64,000 nucleotides of DNA from Pholiota molesta (taxonomy: Eukaryota > Basidiomycota > Agaricomycetes > Agaricales > Strophariaceae): contig JACGCK010000009.1 in NCBI GenBank assembly GCA_014925825.1, forward strand, positions 186,001-250,000, written 5' to 3'. The position numbers were made by a program, and so were the translations under genes. The notes below the pieces were generated by a model. It saw only the letters and a program-made list of their open reading frames with translations. It had not been told where the DNA came from and did no database searches. Below, in pieces: positions 22,233-33,932 of the stretch. Position 1 is the first letter of the stretch. Every line of letters begins with the position of its first letter.

Positions 22233-24600
22233 CTATTTGATTCATCATATGCTTCAGGGTCTCCTTCTTCTTCGAAGTCATATAGCGGTGGACTAGGCCT
22301 TAGCATATATTGTTCCAAGAATTTCTCCTGCTCTTCGGGGACTTGTTTCGCAGCCATCAAACGTCTTACTACTTGTTTTTCTAACTCATATTCTGAGCGC
22401 GCCTTTCTACATTCTTTTGCAAAGGATTTTACACTAGTTGCCAGATGCTCGTTGTCTTTCATCTGTGGTTGCAATTGCTGTTGATAGCCTCCCCTGGTGT
22501 CGATGGTGTCTTTGAACCTATCTAACACCCACGGGTCTTCATCCTCCTCATTTAATTTACTGAATTCCGGTGGCCCTACTGGCCCATCTTCGAATTCCTC
22601 TGTATTTGAGAAGACCTCATCACCAGGTTGTCCTTCCCTTCGGGATAATCCATCAGGTCCAAAGGTTTTTCCTGGTACATGCCTTAACTCGAAATGAAAC
22701 ATTAGGATCTTGTCTATCCACCTGTTGATGGTAGCGTTTGGTCCCATTCCTGGATTATCCAGCATTCCTTTCAAGTATTTAGCATCAGTCTCCACTACTA
22801 GTTTTTGGCAACCTAGAAGCCAGTACATGCAAGCTTCTAACGCCCTTAGTAAACCAAATAGCTCTCGTTTCGGTTGTGAAAACCTCGCTTCTCTCTCATT
22901 TAAGAGTATTGAACCAAAACGCGTGTAGCGCTTCTTCTTTTTATCTGCCGGATCTTCCTGGTAGATATAAAATCCAATAGCTCTCCACGAAGTATTGACA
23001 GCTAACACTATAGCCCCCGGTGCTGAGTAGTCTAGAGGTATTATGCACTTTGCATCCCTGACTCCTTGTTTTAACAACTCCATGCTCTCTCTCTGTTTGT
23101 CTCCCCACTCGAACGTTACACTCAACCTCATTAATTTTTGTATGTGCTCCGCTTTTGTTGCGTAGTCCTCAATATAGATTCTTAACAATCCAACTGTTCC
23201 CATAAACGACCTCACGTCGCTAACCGTTTTGCAGTCTCCCCAATTAAGGATGACATGTACTTTGTCTGGTATTGGTTTCCTTCCCTCATAGCCGCACAGA
23301 TGGCCTACCACCATGATATCCGCCATGCACAAGGTTGATTTATAACCAGAGAAGGTTCCTCCGCTAGATTTCACTCGTTGCACTATCCGATTAACATTAT
23401 TTAAATGTTCCCATATGAATCTGCAGATACCACTATTTTCAGGGATAGTTTCATAGCCTCCCCCTTCCAATTCGTACCTCGTCGCTGGACCCCTGACTGG
23501 GACATCATCAATGTAGGGCTCTGTATATTCAGGTATTTCTTCACGGAGGATAAACGTGACATCTTCATGAAATATTGGCACTGAATTAGTCCAACCCATT
23601 GGTAATGTTACTAGCCACAAGGCCCCGTATGGTGTCTGGAAAGTAGTTAGATCTCTGGACGATTCTGCTAATAGTCGTTCATCGTATCCCACATATAGAT
23701 CCAAAATTGCTCCACAAGCGCGGCCCGCTATGTGCTCTGCCAAAGTTTCCATCACTGGTGGCAATCCTGAATGTGCGATAGTTACTGCGTTTAATGGTTC
23801 TAAACTGTGTACAATCCTAAAAGATACTTGATCTTTCTTTAACACTGTGAACCACCTCGAACGGTACGACGAGCTCGACGGCTCATATGTCCCCGCATCG
23901 ATTTTGGTTTTTATAAACTCACACACCCTTTGGTGCATTCCTGGGGGAATTGGTATATTCTTCAACACCCATGGCTGGATCTAAATCTTCCTTTCTCTGA
24001 ATCATCCCATGTGAAACCCTCATTTTGTTGCATGACAAGCTGATGAACTAACTTCTGTTCCTCAGGCCATAAGAAATCCCCTTCATGGACTTTATCAAAT
24101 GCTTCTTTTCACTCTTGGGTGTACCTTCCCATAGGCATAAACTCTGGGGGCCTTGGTGATAATTTGGGCATGTTAGCTAACGGGTCTCCTGTAATATTCC
24201 TAACAATCCTAAATTTCTCTGGCAAGTCCTGATATACAGGCCTCACTTTGTCCGCGACTTTCTTATATTTCTTCGTAGCTAACACAGACACTGTTTCGAG
24301 TTGGGGATCTACCGTCCTTTCCAGCTCCCATTCTACTACTTGTCCAAATACTCCTCATGGTTGTGAGGAATACTTTTCTCTATCCTTTACATGAGAGGTC
24401 TGACAGAAATATTTATACAATTTCTCCCTGTCCTCATCCTCTAGATTTCGTTCCGGAATTGCTTGTTCCATATATACATCTCTTAACTCTTTTTCTTGAA
24501 AGGCCAAACCATCTTGAGGTTTCGTCTCCCAATAATCATACACTGCCCTGTCTGGTCATCCCGTTCTATTATTAATGCAACATCTCCTTGACTGTTCATC
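22233..24600 (-). pseudogene. Gypsy-1 pol: reverse transcriptase and RNase H, broken
   Basis: A long minus-strand frame from 23968 carries RT landmarks: YEPSSSSYRSRWFTVLKKD, FRIVHSLEPLNAVT, ILDLYVGYDER, FQTPYGALWLVTLPMGWTNS and the active-site box YIDDVPV. RNase H follows: LAVNTSWRAIGFYIYQ (the first catalytic Asp appears as Asn), RELFGLLRALEA and VVETDAKYL, then ELRHVPGKTFGPDGLSRRE. Upstream pieces of the same pol (MSVLATKKYKKVADKVRP at 24291-24236 and the segment at 24543-24355) are separated by stops; a TGA lies at 24106-24108 and an extra base near 23970 shifts the frame. The frame ends at the FB3 junction before integrase. Confidence 0.75.
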
Positions 24601-24661
24601 AAATCATTGAAGTCTGAAAAGGATCCTTAGGTTCATGTCATATGACCCTCGGCCTCTCCCC

Positions 24662-25852
24662 TCAATTGTACGTTGTCATTGTACTTTTTCGATCAGAGTT
24701 AGGATCCGCTATAGTTATCAGCTGTGTTCCGTCTCTAAAGTTCTGAGTGACCTGTTCTGTTAACACTTCAAATGGTCTCCCTAGTAGTACTCTGTACGTG
24801 GGGTTTGACATGACGTGGACTTGTAGATACAACGTTAAATCGTCGAATCTAAATGGTACGTTTCTGGCTAGCCCTTCGGTACTTTCGACTTGCTTGTTTG
24901 CACTTTGCATGTTAACTATCAAGTTAGGGTCCCAAGAGACTCCCAATTTCATGGCTATGTCTTTTGCCATTGAGATGATCTGCGAGCCTGGATCGAGCAA
25001 GGCTTCCTCCTGTCCCGTCCCATTTATGACTGGATAGATTACTTTCAGTGGGTGTGATTCCCTCGCTACCAACACCTTCTTTGCTCTTTGAAAAGGGTCC
25101 AGGGTGTTGAGATATTGCTCAACGGGATCTTCAATAATGAAAGAACCTTCTGGTACACCCTTATCTTGTTCACTAGACCTCCTGAATATGGGAGTTTCTA
25201 TTTTTCCAAGATGATATATCTCATAGGGCTCTCCATCTATATTTTTGCATCCTTCCAATTCTTCTATCATGGAGACCTTCTGCTCGCTACCAGGAATGGT
25301 GGGTATACATTTCATAGCTAACTCGTCTGTATACTGTTTCCTCCATCTTGGACTGATAACACCCAAAAACTCTCGTTGAGTTAGAGTGATCGGTGTTTCT
25401 TTCATCCTATTAAAGATGGCTGGGATGTCGACATCCATCTCCACTGGCGCTTTATGCATGTACGCCGGCTCTCTCTTTTCTAGGATCGGGATAGGCTCGG
25501 TTCGCGGCGCTATCCTAGCTTTCAGCGCAGGGTCCATTCTGGGGACATCTACGTAGGGTATCATTCCATTTCGCCTGCTTCTTTCCAGGTCCAATGGTAT
25601 CTCCTCAAATTCTACTTTCTTTGGTGCTTCCCTCGTGATATATGGAGTTTCCATTTTCTTTTTCTTGGGTTTTACTGGCAGCGTAAACTGCGGTTCTTCA
25701 TCATCGCTATCACTGTTCTCTCCTTCGTCTGCACCTTTGTGTTGGCCTTGACTTCTTGTCTTCATTTTCGTGATTTTACTGTTATTAACGTCCTCCGGTC
25801 TTTTAAAAGCACTCTTCCTTGCGGTCTGAGCTAGCACTTTAGTCTCCTTCAT
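24662..25852 (-). CDS. Gypsy-1 protease polyprotein segment
   Basis: A 396-codon minus-strand frame overlaps the gag stop by 4 bases (ATGA at 25849-25852), suggesting termination-reinitiation. The retropepsin-like active site is ALLDPGSQIISMAKDIA, with DPGS in place of D-S/T-G as in a clade of fungal Gypsy elements, and the second half has YRVLLGRPFEVL, the usual LLG-P box. The N-terminal half is a charged linker (SDSDDEEPQF, VKPKKKKMET). It ends at a stop at 24662 where the family would continue into RT; I take that stop as a mutation. Confidence 0.7.
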   Translation of the reverse strand: MKETKVLAQTARKSAFKRPEDVNNSKITKMKTRSQGQHKGADEGENSDSDDEEPQFTLPVKPKKKKMETPYITREAPKKVEFEEIPLDLERSRRNGMIPYVDVPRMDPALKARIAPRTEPIPILEKREPAYMHKAPVEMDVDIPAIFNRMKETPITLTQREFLGVISPRWRKQYTDELAMKCIPTIPGSEQKVSMIEELEGCKNIDGEPYEIYHLGKIETPIFRRSSEQDKGVPEGSFIIEDPVEQYLNTLDPFQRAKKVLVARESHPLKVIYPVINGTGQEEALLDPGSQIISMAKDIAMKLGVSWDPNLIVNMQSANKQVESTEGLARNVPFRFDDLTLYLQVHVMSNPTYRVLLGRPFEVLTEQVTQNFRDGTQLITIADPNSDRKSTMTTYN

Positions 25853-27838
25853 TGGACGTTGTAGAAACCCGAATCTTCATCAGAGAACTCCGTTTCCATC
25901 TCCATTCGTTCTTGTCGTACCCTGTTCGCTACCTCGTGGTACTGGCGACTGTACGTCTCAAGTTCGTCTGGTTCTTCCTCGTCTTCTTCCTGAGGTGGCT
26001 GCATACGAATCTGCTCTAGCTGCTGCTCCAACTTTTCTAATAGTCTGTCCCTGCGATCCCTTGGTTTATTGGTATATAATGAACTGGGTTTTGCCTGGTC
26101 TAGAACATGTGCCAACTGTAGAACTCCTCTTTGAGGTTTGGCATAAAAGTTTGAAGCTAACTTTTGTTTCACATGAAACTCTTCTACTCTCTCAATAGGT
26201 AATTTGTCCTCGTCAAATCTGAGGACCCCACCACCTGTTATATAGTGTCGGTGATCTCCTTCCCGTTTCTCAATGTAACCCATTTTTAAATGAGCTTCCT
26301 TGGATTGACAATCCTTAATTTGATGCCCTAGCTTTCCACAGTAGAAGCATTTCCATCCAGACTGCATGTTTGACTCTTGAAAGCGATTGCTGTTATAGCT
26401 TGGCCTATACTGAGGTTGCTGTTGATAACTTGAAAGCCCTGGGCCCTCTAGCTGCTGTGGAGCCGACGACACTGCCGCCATCTGTGCTAGCTGCTGGTCT
26501 TGCAACTGTGTCTGTTGCACAACCCGGCATATGTCCTGCATCTCTTTTTGGCTCACATCTTGCGCATCTCGCATATTTGCCATTTGGCTACGAATCTCCT
26601 CCATTAGAGTAAACTCTATATTCTCTGTTTTGACTCGGACTGGTGTTTCTGTTGTCCTGGCCGTAGCTACCGGAACATCTAGAATCGAAGATTGTCCTGG
26701 GTTTTGACCACGAGCTAATTGTTCTGTCATCCTTATGACTTCATTGAGGGTGAACTTATCCTCTGGCCTATTATGCGTAGGGTCTTTCAGAAGATTACCT
26801 GGATCTAACACCAGTTTCTTCACGTTCATTCGAAACTGCTCATCATTCCTTCTGTTTGAGTCCAGCTGGCTGAATACTCGATCTCGGAATTCAGGGATCA
26901 ATGCCTTGGAGAATTTCTCAACCAACGTGTGGTTAGCTAACAGGGCTGGTTCCCTCATTAACTTGGATGCTTCTGCCCTGAAACATCTTTTGAATTGAAG
27001 GATCTCCTGCAAATCAAGTTCGCTAAGCCTTTGGTATTCTTTGCATATCTGCTCTAGCTTAGTAATAGAGCCCCGACTCATGGCTATCACTTTAGGATAA
27101 TCATCCAGGATACTTTTCTTAAAATCCTGGTAACTCCTGCGATACCCATCTAACGTCTTCCATCCTTCTTCTACCTTGGGCTTTACATATCGCCCTACGT
27201 ATCCTTTCTTGTCCACTTCATCTACTCCAAATCTTTTAAAGAGTACCTCCAGGTCTTCAAAGAATCGAGGTAAACCTTCTGGCTCTTTTTCATCGAACTC
27301 TGGTGCCTCCTTGGACCTCTTCGTCGGCATTTCTGCTTTAGACATTGTTTTAACTTTTGCGGGGGTTTGGTCTGTATCTGGTAGCGATTGGGGTTGAGCG
27401 AAAGCAAAAAATAAATCTTCTTCCTCGCTTTTCACAATGCCGCTAAAAGTATCACTTTCTTGAAATTGACTGGATCCAATAGAAGTTGGTGTTCCTTCTA
27501 AAGTGTCCCGGTATTCTGAAATAGCACTTTCAGTGATATCTTCAGTGAGTGGGCCCCGACTCTGACTTTCTTCCCGTATGGGTGTCATTGACCGTTGGCT
27601 GCTAGTTCCGATGCTTAGCGATGATCCTTTGGATTCGCTGGTAGCTAACGTATTGCTTCTACGAGTAACTCTTTTCTGAACTGGCTTCTCGTACGGTGGT
27701 GTAAGCCCCGCATCTCCTGAATTTCTGGTTGTTCTAGTTGTTTTAGGCTTTGCCGGTACTGTTGTACGAGGTTTGCCCACTTGTGGTCTAAACTGATAGG
27801 TAGGGTCTTCCTTTGCTTTAGGAGCCGTTGCTACTAGT
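25849..27838 (-). CDS. Gypsy-1 Gag
   Basis: The frame is open from just after a TAG (about 27839) to a TGA at 25849-25851. There is no obvious ATG near the 5' end: the most 5' near-cognate is GTG at 27780, so the true start is uncertain or lost. The N-terminal 170 residues are Ser/Thr-rich and acidic; the middle is the helical capsid-like domain (LPRFFEDLEVLFKRFGVDE, GYRRSYQDFKKSILDDYPKV), and a single CCHC zinc knuckle CFYCGKLGHQIKDC follows a Gln-rich linker. The C terminus is acidic and coiled (LLEKLEQQLEQIRMQPPQEE). Gag coats and packages the element RNA. Confidence 0.75.
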
Positions 27839-27841
27839 CTC

Positions 27842-28640
27842 TATAGATTCTATTAGAATCGGCTCGTCGCCGTTGCATGAGATGAGAGCCGGTTGCAGCA
27901 GTGCGAGAGAGAAGAAGGGAACGCGGACGCTTAAGGAAGCGGCACCGCGGATGAACCCGGGATGATCGAGGGGGCGCAGCGTCTAACGAGACGCGCACGC
28001 GCGGGTGTCGTCCAAACGGATCGATGAACGGGCCTCGTCTGGTGTGGACGAGGGCACATGGCGCCTGGGCTCGGGCGTGCGAGGGAATGAGTGTATGTAT
28101 TCGAGACAAAGAACTAGATACAACATCAGTAAACTAATGCTAACTATTTGTATCTATTTACATACAGTCTGCGAAGTACGTAGATTCTAACAGATTCTGG
28201 CTTTATCACCGCTCGCTATCGCTAACGAGAATGAAGCTGAATCTTTGTTGTTTGTAAAATTGTTTTTAAAGTAATAGGCTGTTCCGTTCGAAAGTATAGA
28301 TCAACTCTTTGATTGATTATAAAATCCCCCCCTTCGCGGTGGGCTCCAGATGAGAGGCTTGCTATCAGGCAAGACCTTGAATCAGAAAAACACAAAAAGC
28401 AGAGTGAGATCCTAAACTTCAGGTCGAGCGACGCCCTTTCATAGTTATTTGATCTTTTTATAAATTGTGTGTGTGTTGCTCTGGGTATGATTTTCTTTTT
28501 CTGAGGTCCTACTTTTGACAGTAAGTTGCCTTGCTCGTTCGATATTTTTAGGGAAGGAGTTATTTTTAGGATCAATCGCTGAGTATCCCGTAACTTTGTT
28601 GATTCTGGCTCAGGAAAGGTAAACATTGTTTTTATGGTGT
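27842..28640 (-). other. Gypsy-1 leader region with a GC-rich inserted-looking block
   Basis: Bases 27842-28110 are unusually GC-rich compared with the flanks. TAGATTCTATTAGAATC at its left edge and TAGATTCTAACAGATTC near 28180 look like related short repeats, so this may be a small insertion. A minus-strand frame starting MFTFPEPESTKLRDTQ at 28626 lies just inside the LTR and may be the original N-terminal start of Gag, now separated. No other feature seen. Confidence 0.3.
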
Positions 28641-29053
28641 TGGAATTGTTGTTTTATTGCTCGGTAAATGCTCTGGTAACTTGCTAATCAATCTCGTCAA
28701 TGCTCTCGTTCGCTAGGTGGACTTCCACTTGGCTACAATCGCCGTAGTACTGTGTACTATGAGTCCTGGTGTCTCGAAAAATGTGACAATAGCTCGTCGC
28801 TATTTAAATCTTTGCAACACTCTCTCAATATACGCGGCCGCGGATCACTAGCCTGGAACTGCGTTCAGTCCGACCTCAAGCTGTGATAGTCTCGATGAGT
28901 TATAGCACTCGGCGCTGAAACAAATCCGTATTTTTATCCCTTAGTGCTCGAACGTTTATAGTTCAAATAAAATGGGTACTGATTGCTTGTCCTTAACTAC
29001 ACTACATACTGGTAATTTATACTACTACAAGTGTATGGTCCCGGGCCCCAACA
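28640..29053 (-). repeat. Gypsy-1 5' LTR (left limit approximate)
   Basis: In the element's sense the region starts TGTTGGGGCCCGGGACCATA at 29053, has an AT-rich TATTTAAA-like promoter element (ATTTAAATAGCG near 28800), and leads into the gag leader. No second copy is in the window, so the inner edge cannot be fixed. Confidence 0.45.
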
Positions 29054-29771
29054 TTAATACATACAAACGGTTCACAAACAGTCCAGCATTCTTAGATTCT
29101 GATTCCTATCCTTTTGGGTAGCAATTGCTCAGTGGTATAGGCCCAGGCCTTAGCTGCATTCCTCGCCACTCTATGCCCTCTGCCCATGTTCTCTTTTCCA
29201 TGTGAAATACCCTGGTTTTTAGGTCACCAGACCATTATTCTTTGTCATCTCTGTCTCTCTGCTTATTGATTTCTTTGCTGCACCTGACTCGCAGCTTTGC
29301 TAGACGCCTTTGCGCTTATTCACGCTTTAACAGCTATCTGCATTCTATCTTTAGCAGCTGAATATAGATGCACAGTCTATTTTTAGAGCTTTTAGCTATA
29401 ATCCCGGCTCGGGGAGCTGTGTTCTGTGCATGATGCTGTGCTTCGGATCACTAGGGAATGTCTGTTCCGTTTTTAATGCTTGTCCCGTGTAGTGGTTTAA
29501 GCGCGCGCATAGGTAGTATTTGAGTATCAAATGGATAGCTGTTTTTGTTAAACTGTCTCCCGGCTTGCAGTTGAGTTACAATTTACTGTAACATCATCCA
29601 CTACCATTGTCACAGACAACTGTCTTTAATCTCTTTATTGAATTTATGTGCCACTAATGAGTTCTCAGTCCAGGACGACTTAAACTCCTCCGCCAGCTGA
29701 CTGGTATTTCTACTGATAAAAAGGCAAAATATTGCGGGTTTCATGTATAGCCGAAACCGCGGCCTATCAGC
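29054..29771. other. Unassigned sequence between Gypsy-1 and the Copia block
   Basis: AT/GC-balanced sequence with no protein-like frame, no inverted termini and no match to other repeats in the window that I can see. Confidence 0.3.
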
Positions 29772-29912
29772 GGGTCATAGAGGCGAGATACTGGAGGGAA
29801 CCGATGCAGCTGAGGTAGGGAACAGTGCGCATGAGTTCGATGTCATCTGGAGTGGATGCGCCCATTTCCTTTGTTAGAATGCAGCCAGGAATCATGGGAG
29901 TCGAAGCTGTCA
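29772..29912 (-). pseudogene. Copia RT C-terminal fragment
   Basis: CATAGAGGCGAGATACTGGAGGGAACCGATGCAGC and the following 100 bases match the end of the RT region of the Copia elements at 31660-31780 and 45747-45890. It is an isolated scrap with both ends cut. Confidence 0.7.
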
Positions 29913-30069
29913 AATGGTGTTCCTGCCACATCATATGATAGTTGGAGGTCCTCTGATTCGTCCCATACCATGCAGGCCATAGGCTGGCAGGCGAGTGCCA
30001 AAGGCATGAGGGTCAATCACGTCTATAACTTGGATGGTTCAATAGTAACCATTCAACTCTATACACCAA

Positions 30070-30137
30070 GACCGGATAGCTCAGTGGTTAGAGCATCCCC
30101 CTAGATTGGGAAGGTCCTTGGTTCAAACCCAGGTCTG
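30070..30137 (+). tRNA. tRNA-like gene or tRNA pseudogene cut at its 3' end by a Copia LTR
   Basis: The sequence folds as a cloverleaf: acceptor GACCGGA (30070-30076), D-arm GCTC..GAGC with AGTGGTTA (box A, TAGCTCAGTGGTTAGAGC), anticodon stem TCCCC/GGGAA with loop CTAGATT, T-arm CTTGG-TTCAAAC-CCAGG (box B, GGTTCAAACCC). The loop gives AGA as anticodon, which would be Ser, but there is no long variable arm and position 37 is T. The 3' acceptor strand is TCTG followed at once by the LTR start TGTTAG, so the last bases are missing. It may be a tRNA relic or the head of a tRNA-derived SINE. Confidence 0.45.
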
Positions 30138-30400
30138 TGTTAGAGTTGCCTAGTTCAGTCTCAGCTGATGTAGTCACATGTAATCAAATGACACACATGT
30201 ATATAGCTGTAGAATGCCTTCTGGAGTCCTTAGTTACTGACTTCGGACTCCAGGCAAGTAGATAGCTCTGTTCCTCCTCAATACACTTCAGTTACTCACT
30301 TCGGACTCCAGGCTCTCATAGCCGCTCTGTCTGATACACTGAGACGGCGAAACTCACCCAGCAGGTGTCTCGTACCGTCCCGAACTCGCCACCTTACACA
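30138..30400 (+). repeat. Copia LTR (plus orientation, 263 bp)
   Basis: Begins TGTTAGAGTTGCC and ends CCACCTTACACA; it is followed by GGTTATGGGCCCC, the primer-binding-site region seen after every 5' LTR of this family. It contains a duplicated GTTACTCACTTCGGACTCCAGG motif. Confidence 0.88.
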
Positions 30401-30717
30401 GGTTATGGGCCCCGCGCACACAGCGTTTTAAACTCGTTTTCCAACAACAGTCTCAACTTTCCATTTCCACACTCTTGCTCGTTTCGCTCGTACTCGACGC
30501 ACCGTTGCTCCTACTGCCACGTCATCGCGTCAGAACGTTCGTCGCACACCCCCATGCATCCTCTCTCACCGCCGCTGTGGTGAAATGCAAGCTTGGCTAC
30601 ACTCCCAGGGCGTCTGGCGCATCGTTTCCGGTCAATCCAGGGCCCCCACAGTCTCGTCGCCTCCCAAGGACGGAGAAGAGACTGCACTCGACGCCTGGTA
30701 CCTCAAATTGGACAAGG
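30401..30717 (+). pseudogene. Copia leader and start of gag (truncated)
   Basis: After the LTR come the leader and a gag stretch (MQAWLHSQGVWRIV-like reading, ...LDAWYLKLDK) that stops where the minus-strand LTR of Copia-A begins at 30718. It shares with Copia-C a deletion that removed the gag start codon region (compare the intact start at 35219). Confidence 0.65.
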
Positions 30718-30980
30718 TGTGAAAGGTGGCGAGTTCGGGACGGTACGAGACACCTGCTGGGTGAGTTTCGCCGTCTCAGTGTATCAGACAGAGCGGCTAT
30801 GAGAGCCTGGAGTCCGAAGTGAGTAACTGAAGTGTATTGAGGAGGAACAGAGCTGTCTACTTGCCTGGAGTCCGAAGTGAGTAACTAAGGAGTCCAGACG
30901 TCGTTCTACAGCTACATACATGTGTGTCATGTGATAACATGTGACCACATCAGCTGAGACTGAAACAGGCAACTCTAACA
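30718..30980 (-). repeat. Copia-A 3' LTR
   Basis: Read on the minus strand it begins TGTTAGAGTTGCCTGTTTCAG and ends CCACCTTTCACA, 263 bp; the polypurine tract (TCCCCCCAT on plus) abuts it at 30981. Confidence 0.88.
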
Positions 30981-31037
30981 TCCCCCCATGATCTGAACAG
31001 TCTCAGAAAGAAAGAGAAAGAAAGAAAGAAAGATACT

Positions 31038-33932
31038 CTAAGGATAAATGCCCATCTGCTCTCTGCAGAATTGGACTTTGGTAGCTGGTAGAGCCTTGGT
31101 GAGAATGTCTGCAACATGATCAGCAGTAGGGATATAGGAAGGAAGGATGATTTTGTTGTTAACAGCATCTCGAAGCCAGTAGAAGCGCAGATCAAGGTGC
31201 TTCATGCGTCCATGGTGCTCAGGATTCTTGGAGACACTGATAGCAGATTGGTTGTCAATGTGGAGAGTGGAAGGCTGGGGAATGATGTAGCCAAATTCGC
31301 GCAGAATGTTGCGCATCCAAGCGATCTCCTTGCCTGCTTCAACAGCTGCAATGAACTCTGCTTCAGTAGTGGAGAGAGCGACGATTCCCTGCAGTTTGCT
31401 GCTCCAGCCAATTGCACCACCAGCCATGAGAGTCACATAACCAACCACCTGTAGAGCGTCCGGTGTCTTTGCAATCACCATGAGATGCGTCGCAGTAGGT
31501 GTTGAACATGTCCGGACCCAGCTTGCCTGAGTAGTGCAGCTTGTGCTCTAGCGTTCCCTTGAGATAGCGCAATAGGTGTTTGACTGCTGCCCAGTGTTTC
31601 GGACCTGGATTGCTGTTGAAACGTGCTAGGTAGGCGACGACTTGAGCAATGTCACTGCGAGATACTGGAGGGAACCGATGCAGCTGAGGTAGGGAACAGT
31701 GCGCATGAATTCGAGGTCATCTGGAGTGGATGCGCCCATTTCCTTCGTTAGAACGCAGCCAGGAATCATCGGAGTCGAAACAGGGCTGCAGTTGGTCATG
31801 TTGTAGCGCTCTAGGATGTCCAGGATGAATTGGCGTTGGTGGAGTGCAATAGTGCGCGATTTACGGTCTCTAGTGATGCCTACACCATGCAGGAACTCCA
31901 TGGGTCCGAGATTGCGGCATTTGAAGTGTCCAGCTAGCTGCTCAACCGCCCTGTCAATCGCAGCAGCGTCCTTGCAAGCGAAGGTGATATCATCGATGTA
32001 AATGGGGACGAAAATGCGTACAAGGCCATCAGAATAGATGTAGACAGACCGGTCTGCTTCAACTCGCTTGAAGCCCATGTGAGTGAGGGCAGTGTGCAGC
32101 TTGATGTTCCACTGTCTAGCTGACTGCTTGAGGCCATAGAGCAATTTCCGGAGCCTACAGACCTTGTTGGGACCGCCTTCATGGAATCCTTCAGGCTGTC
32201 TCATGTAGATGTATTCCTCAAGGTCTCCATTGGTAAAAGCGGCTGAAACGTTGACAGAGCACAATTCCAGGTCCTCCGCAGCAGCAATGGCAAACATCAT
32301 CCGTATCGTCGCAGGACGAGGCGTCGGCGCGTGCACTTCTGGGCGACGATGCGAGCCTTGTAGCGTTCGATAGAGCCGTCAGAATGGGTTTTAATGCGAA
32401 AGACCCAGCTAGAGCCAATGGCCTTTTCACCTGGTGGGAGATCCACAATCTCCCAAGTGCCATTTTGAATGAGGGTGTTGTACTCTGCAAGTGTGGCTTC
32501 TTTCCAACGTTCCGAATCATCGCTCTTCAGCGCCTGCTTGTAGTTGTGTGGATCCGACGTCGAGGCTGCTCCAGCAAATTGAATTTCGTCCATGTCATTG
32601 TCTAGAGCAGGGCCAGCGTCGTTCTCGTTCGCAGGAGCAGCAGGAGCCGGAGTGAGCTTCCACCATTCTCTAGGAGGCTTTGGGATGCGAGTAGAGCGTC
32701 GAGCTGGCTCAGCTGTGCCTCTAGGTGGATGCGGAGCGCGAGGAGCGTGAGCTGGCGCTGGAGCGGGTGCAGGATGTGACGAAACGCGTTCAGGAGCATG
32801 TAGTGGAATGTCAGGAGCAAGCTGTTCGAGTTTGGGTGGAGCTTGCTCGTCTGGTGGCGGAATATCCGCTGGAACGTCGTTGGGTGCAGGGAGAGGCTGT
32901 GGTAATGCATCTGGTTCGATTGGCGCGATTTCGGGCTCAGGACCGAAGTTGTCATCCCCCCGGAATCCGGTACGTCTGGGAAGGTCGCAGGAGTGCCAAC
33001 AGGCGTCAGGTCAACTGGAGACGTGCGCTGGAGGCCTGGAAAGCTCCTTTCATTGAAGATAGCTCGTTCTGAGATGATAAACTTCCTAGTGACCGGATTG
33101 TAGAACTGCCAACTCTTGTAGCCAGATCGATACCCAACAAATATGCACTTCTGCATGTGTGATGTGCGCTTGTCTCACTGTATATAGACGTAGGCAGTGC
33201 ACCCAAAGACTCGGAAATGGCTAATGTCCGGTTTCTTGTTGAACCAAGCAGTGTAGGGCGTTGTACCAGGCAGAGGTGACGTAGGGAGGCGATTCCAGAC
33301 ATGGACATAGGCAGCGACCGCATAGGCCCAGAACGAAGCAGGGAGGTTGGATTCGTTGAGCATGGCTGTAGCATGGTCAGAAATGGTGCGATTAGCACGC
33401 TCTGCGACTCCGTTCTGCTGGGGGCGATTCCTGGTGCTGTGGCGTCGTGTAATACCGCACTGATCAGTGAATTTGAGGAATGCGTTGGACATGTACTCTC
33501 CACCCTTGTCATCCTGCAGAGCCTTGATTTTCGCATTCACCTGGTTCTCTGCATAGGCTTTGAACGTCTTAAACGCATCAAATGCATCGCTTTTGCGTTT
33601 TAGGAAGTGTACAGCATGCAGCTTGGTGCGGTCATCCAGGAAAGTGATCCAGTAGCGATATCCTTGCGGACTGGGGACAGAAAGAGGTCCATGAAGGTCA
33701 GAGTGGATGAGTTCAAGCGGTGCAAGGGATTGTCTAGTTGAGCTGGGAAATGGTGCAGAGGTCATTTTGCCTGCCAAGCATGCCTCGCAAATCGGGTCGG
33801 GTTTATGTTTCTACGAGACGACAAGACCAGTGACGAGATCGCCCTGTATCAATTTCCTGATTGTAGCATGGCTGTGGTGCGCGCAACGACGATGCCAAAG
33901 TGTGATGTCCATTGGAAGAGTTGAGGCCACGT
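31038..33932 (-). pseudogene. Copia-A pol: integrase, reverse transcriptase, RNase H (broken)
   Basis: Integrase (33777-33175): SDLHGPLSVPSPQGYRYWIT, LQDDKGGEYM, and NRPQQNGVAERANRTI give the D-D-E set; the frame stops at a TGA (33175-33177) after CTAYVYIQ and resumes HMQKCIFVGYRSGYKSWQF. RT: MDEIQFAGAAS to RIKTHSDGSIERYKARIVAQ, then a short deletion with frameshift near 32330, then SAAFTNGDLEEYIYM, LLYGLKQSARQW and the intact active-site box FVPIYIDDI. A 16-base deletion near 31650 shifts the frame again. RNase H (31481-31038): VALSTTEAEFIAAVEAGKE, HHGRMKHLDLRFYWLRD, ILTKALPA. The element therefore has all domains but at least four lesions. Confidence 0.8.

Larger units (their letters stand above)
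22233..29053 (-). mobile_element. Ty3/Gypsy LTR retrotransposon (Gypsy-1), 3' end lost
   Basis: Minus-strand order: LTR-like region (about 29053-28640), leader, gag (27838-25849), protease ORF (25852-24662), then a broken pol with RT and RNase H (24600-22233). Integrase and the 3' LTR are missing because FB3 abuts at 22232. Family knowledge: the domain order gag-protease-RT-RNase H and the YIDD box place it in Ty3/Gypsy. Several stops and shifts (near 24662, 24106, 23970) show it is dead. Confidence 0.8.
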
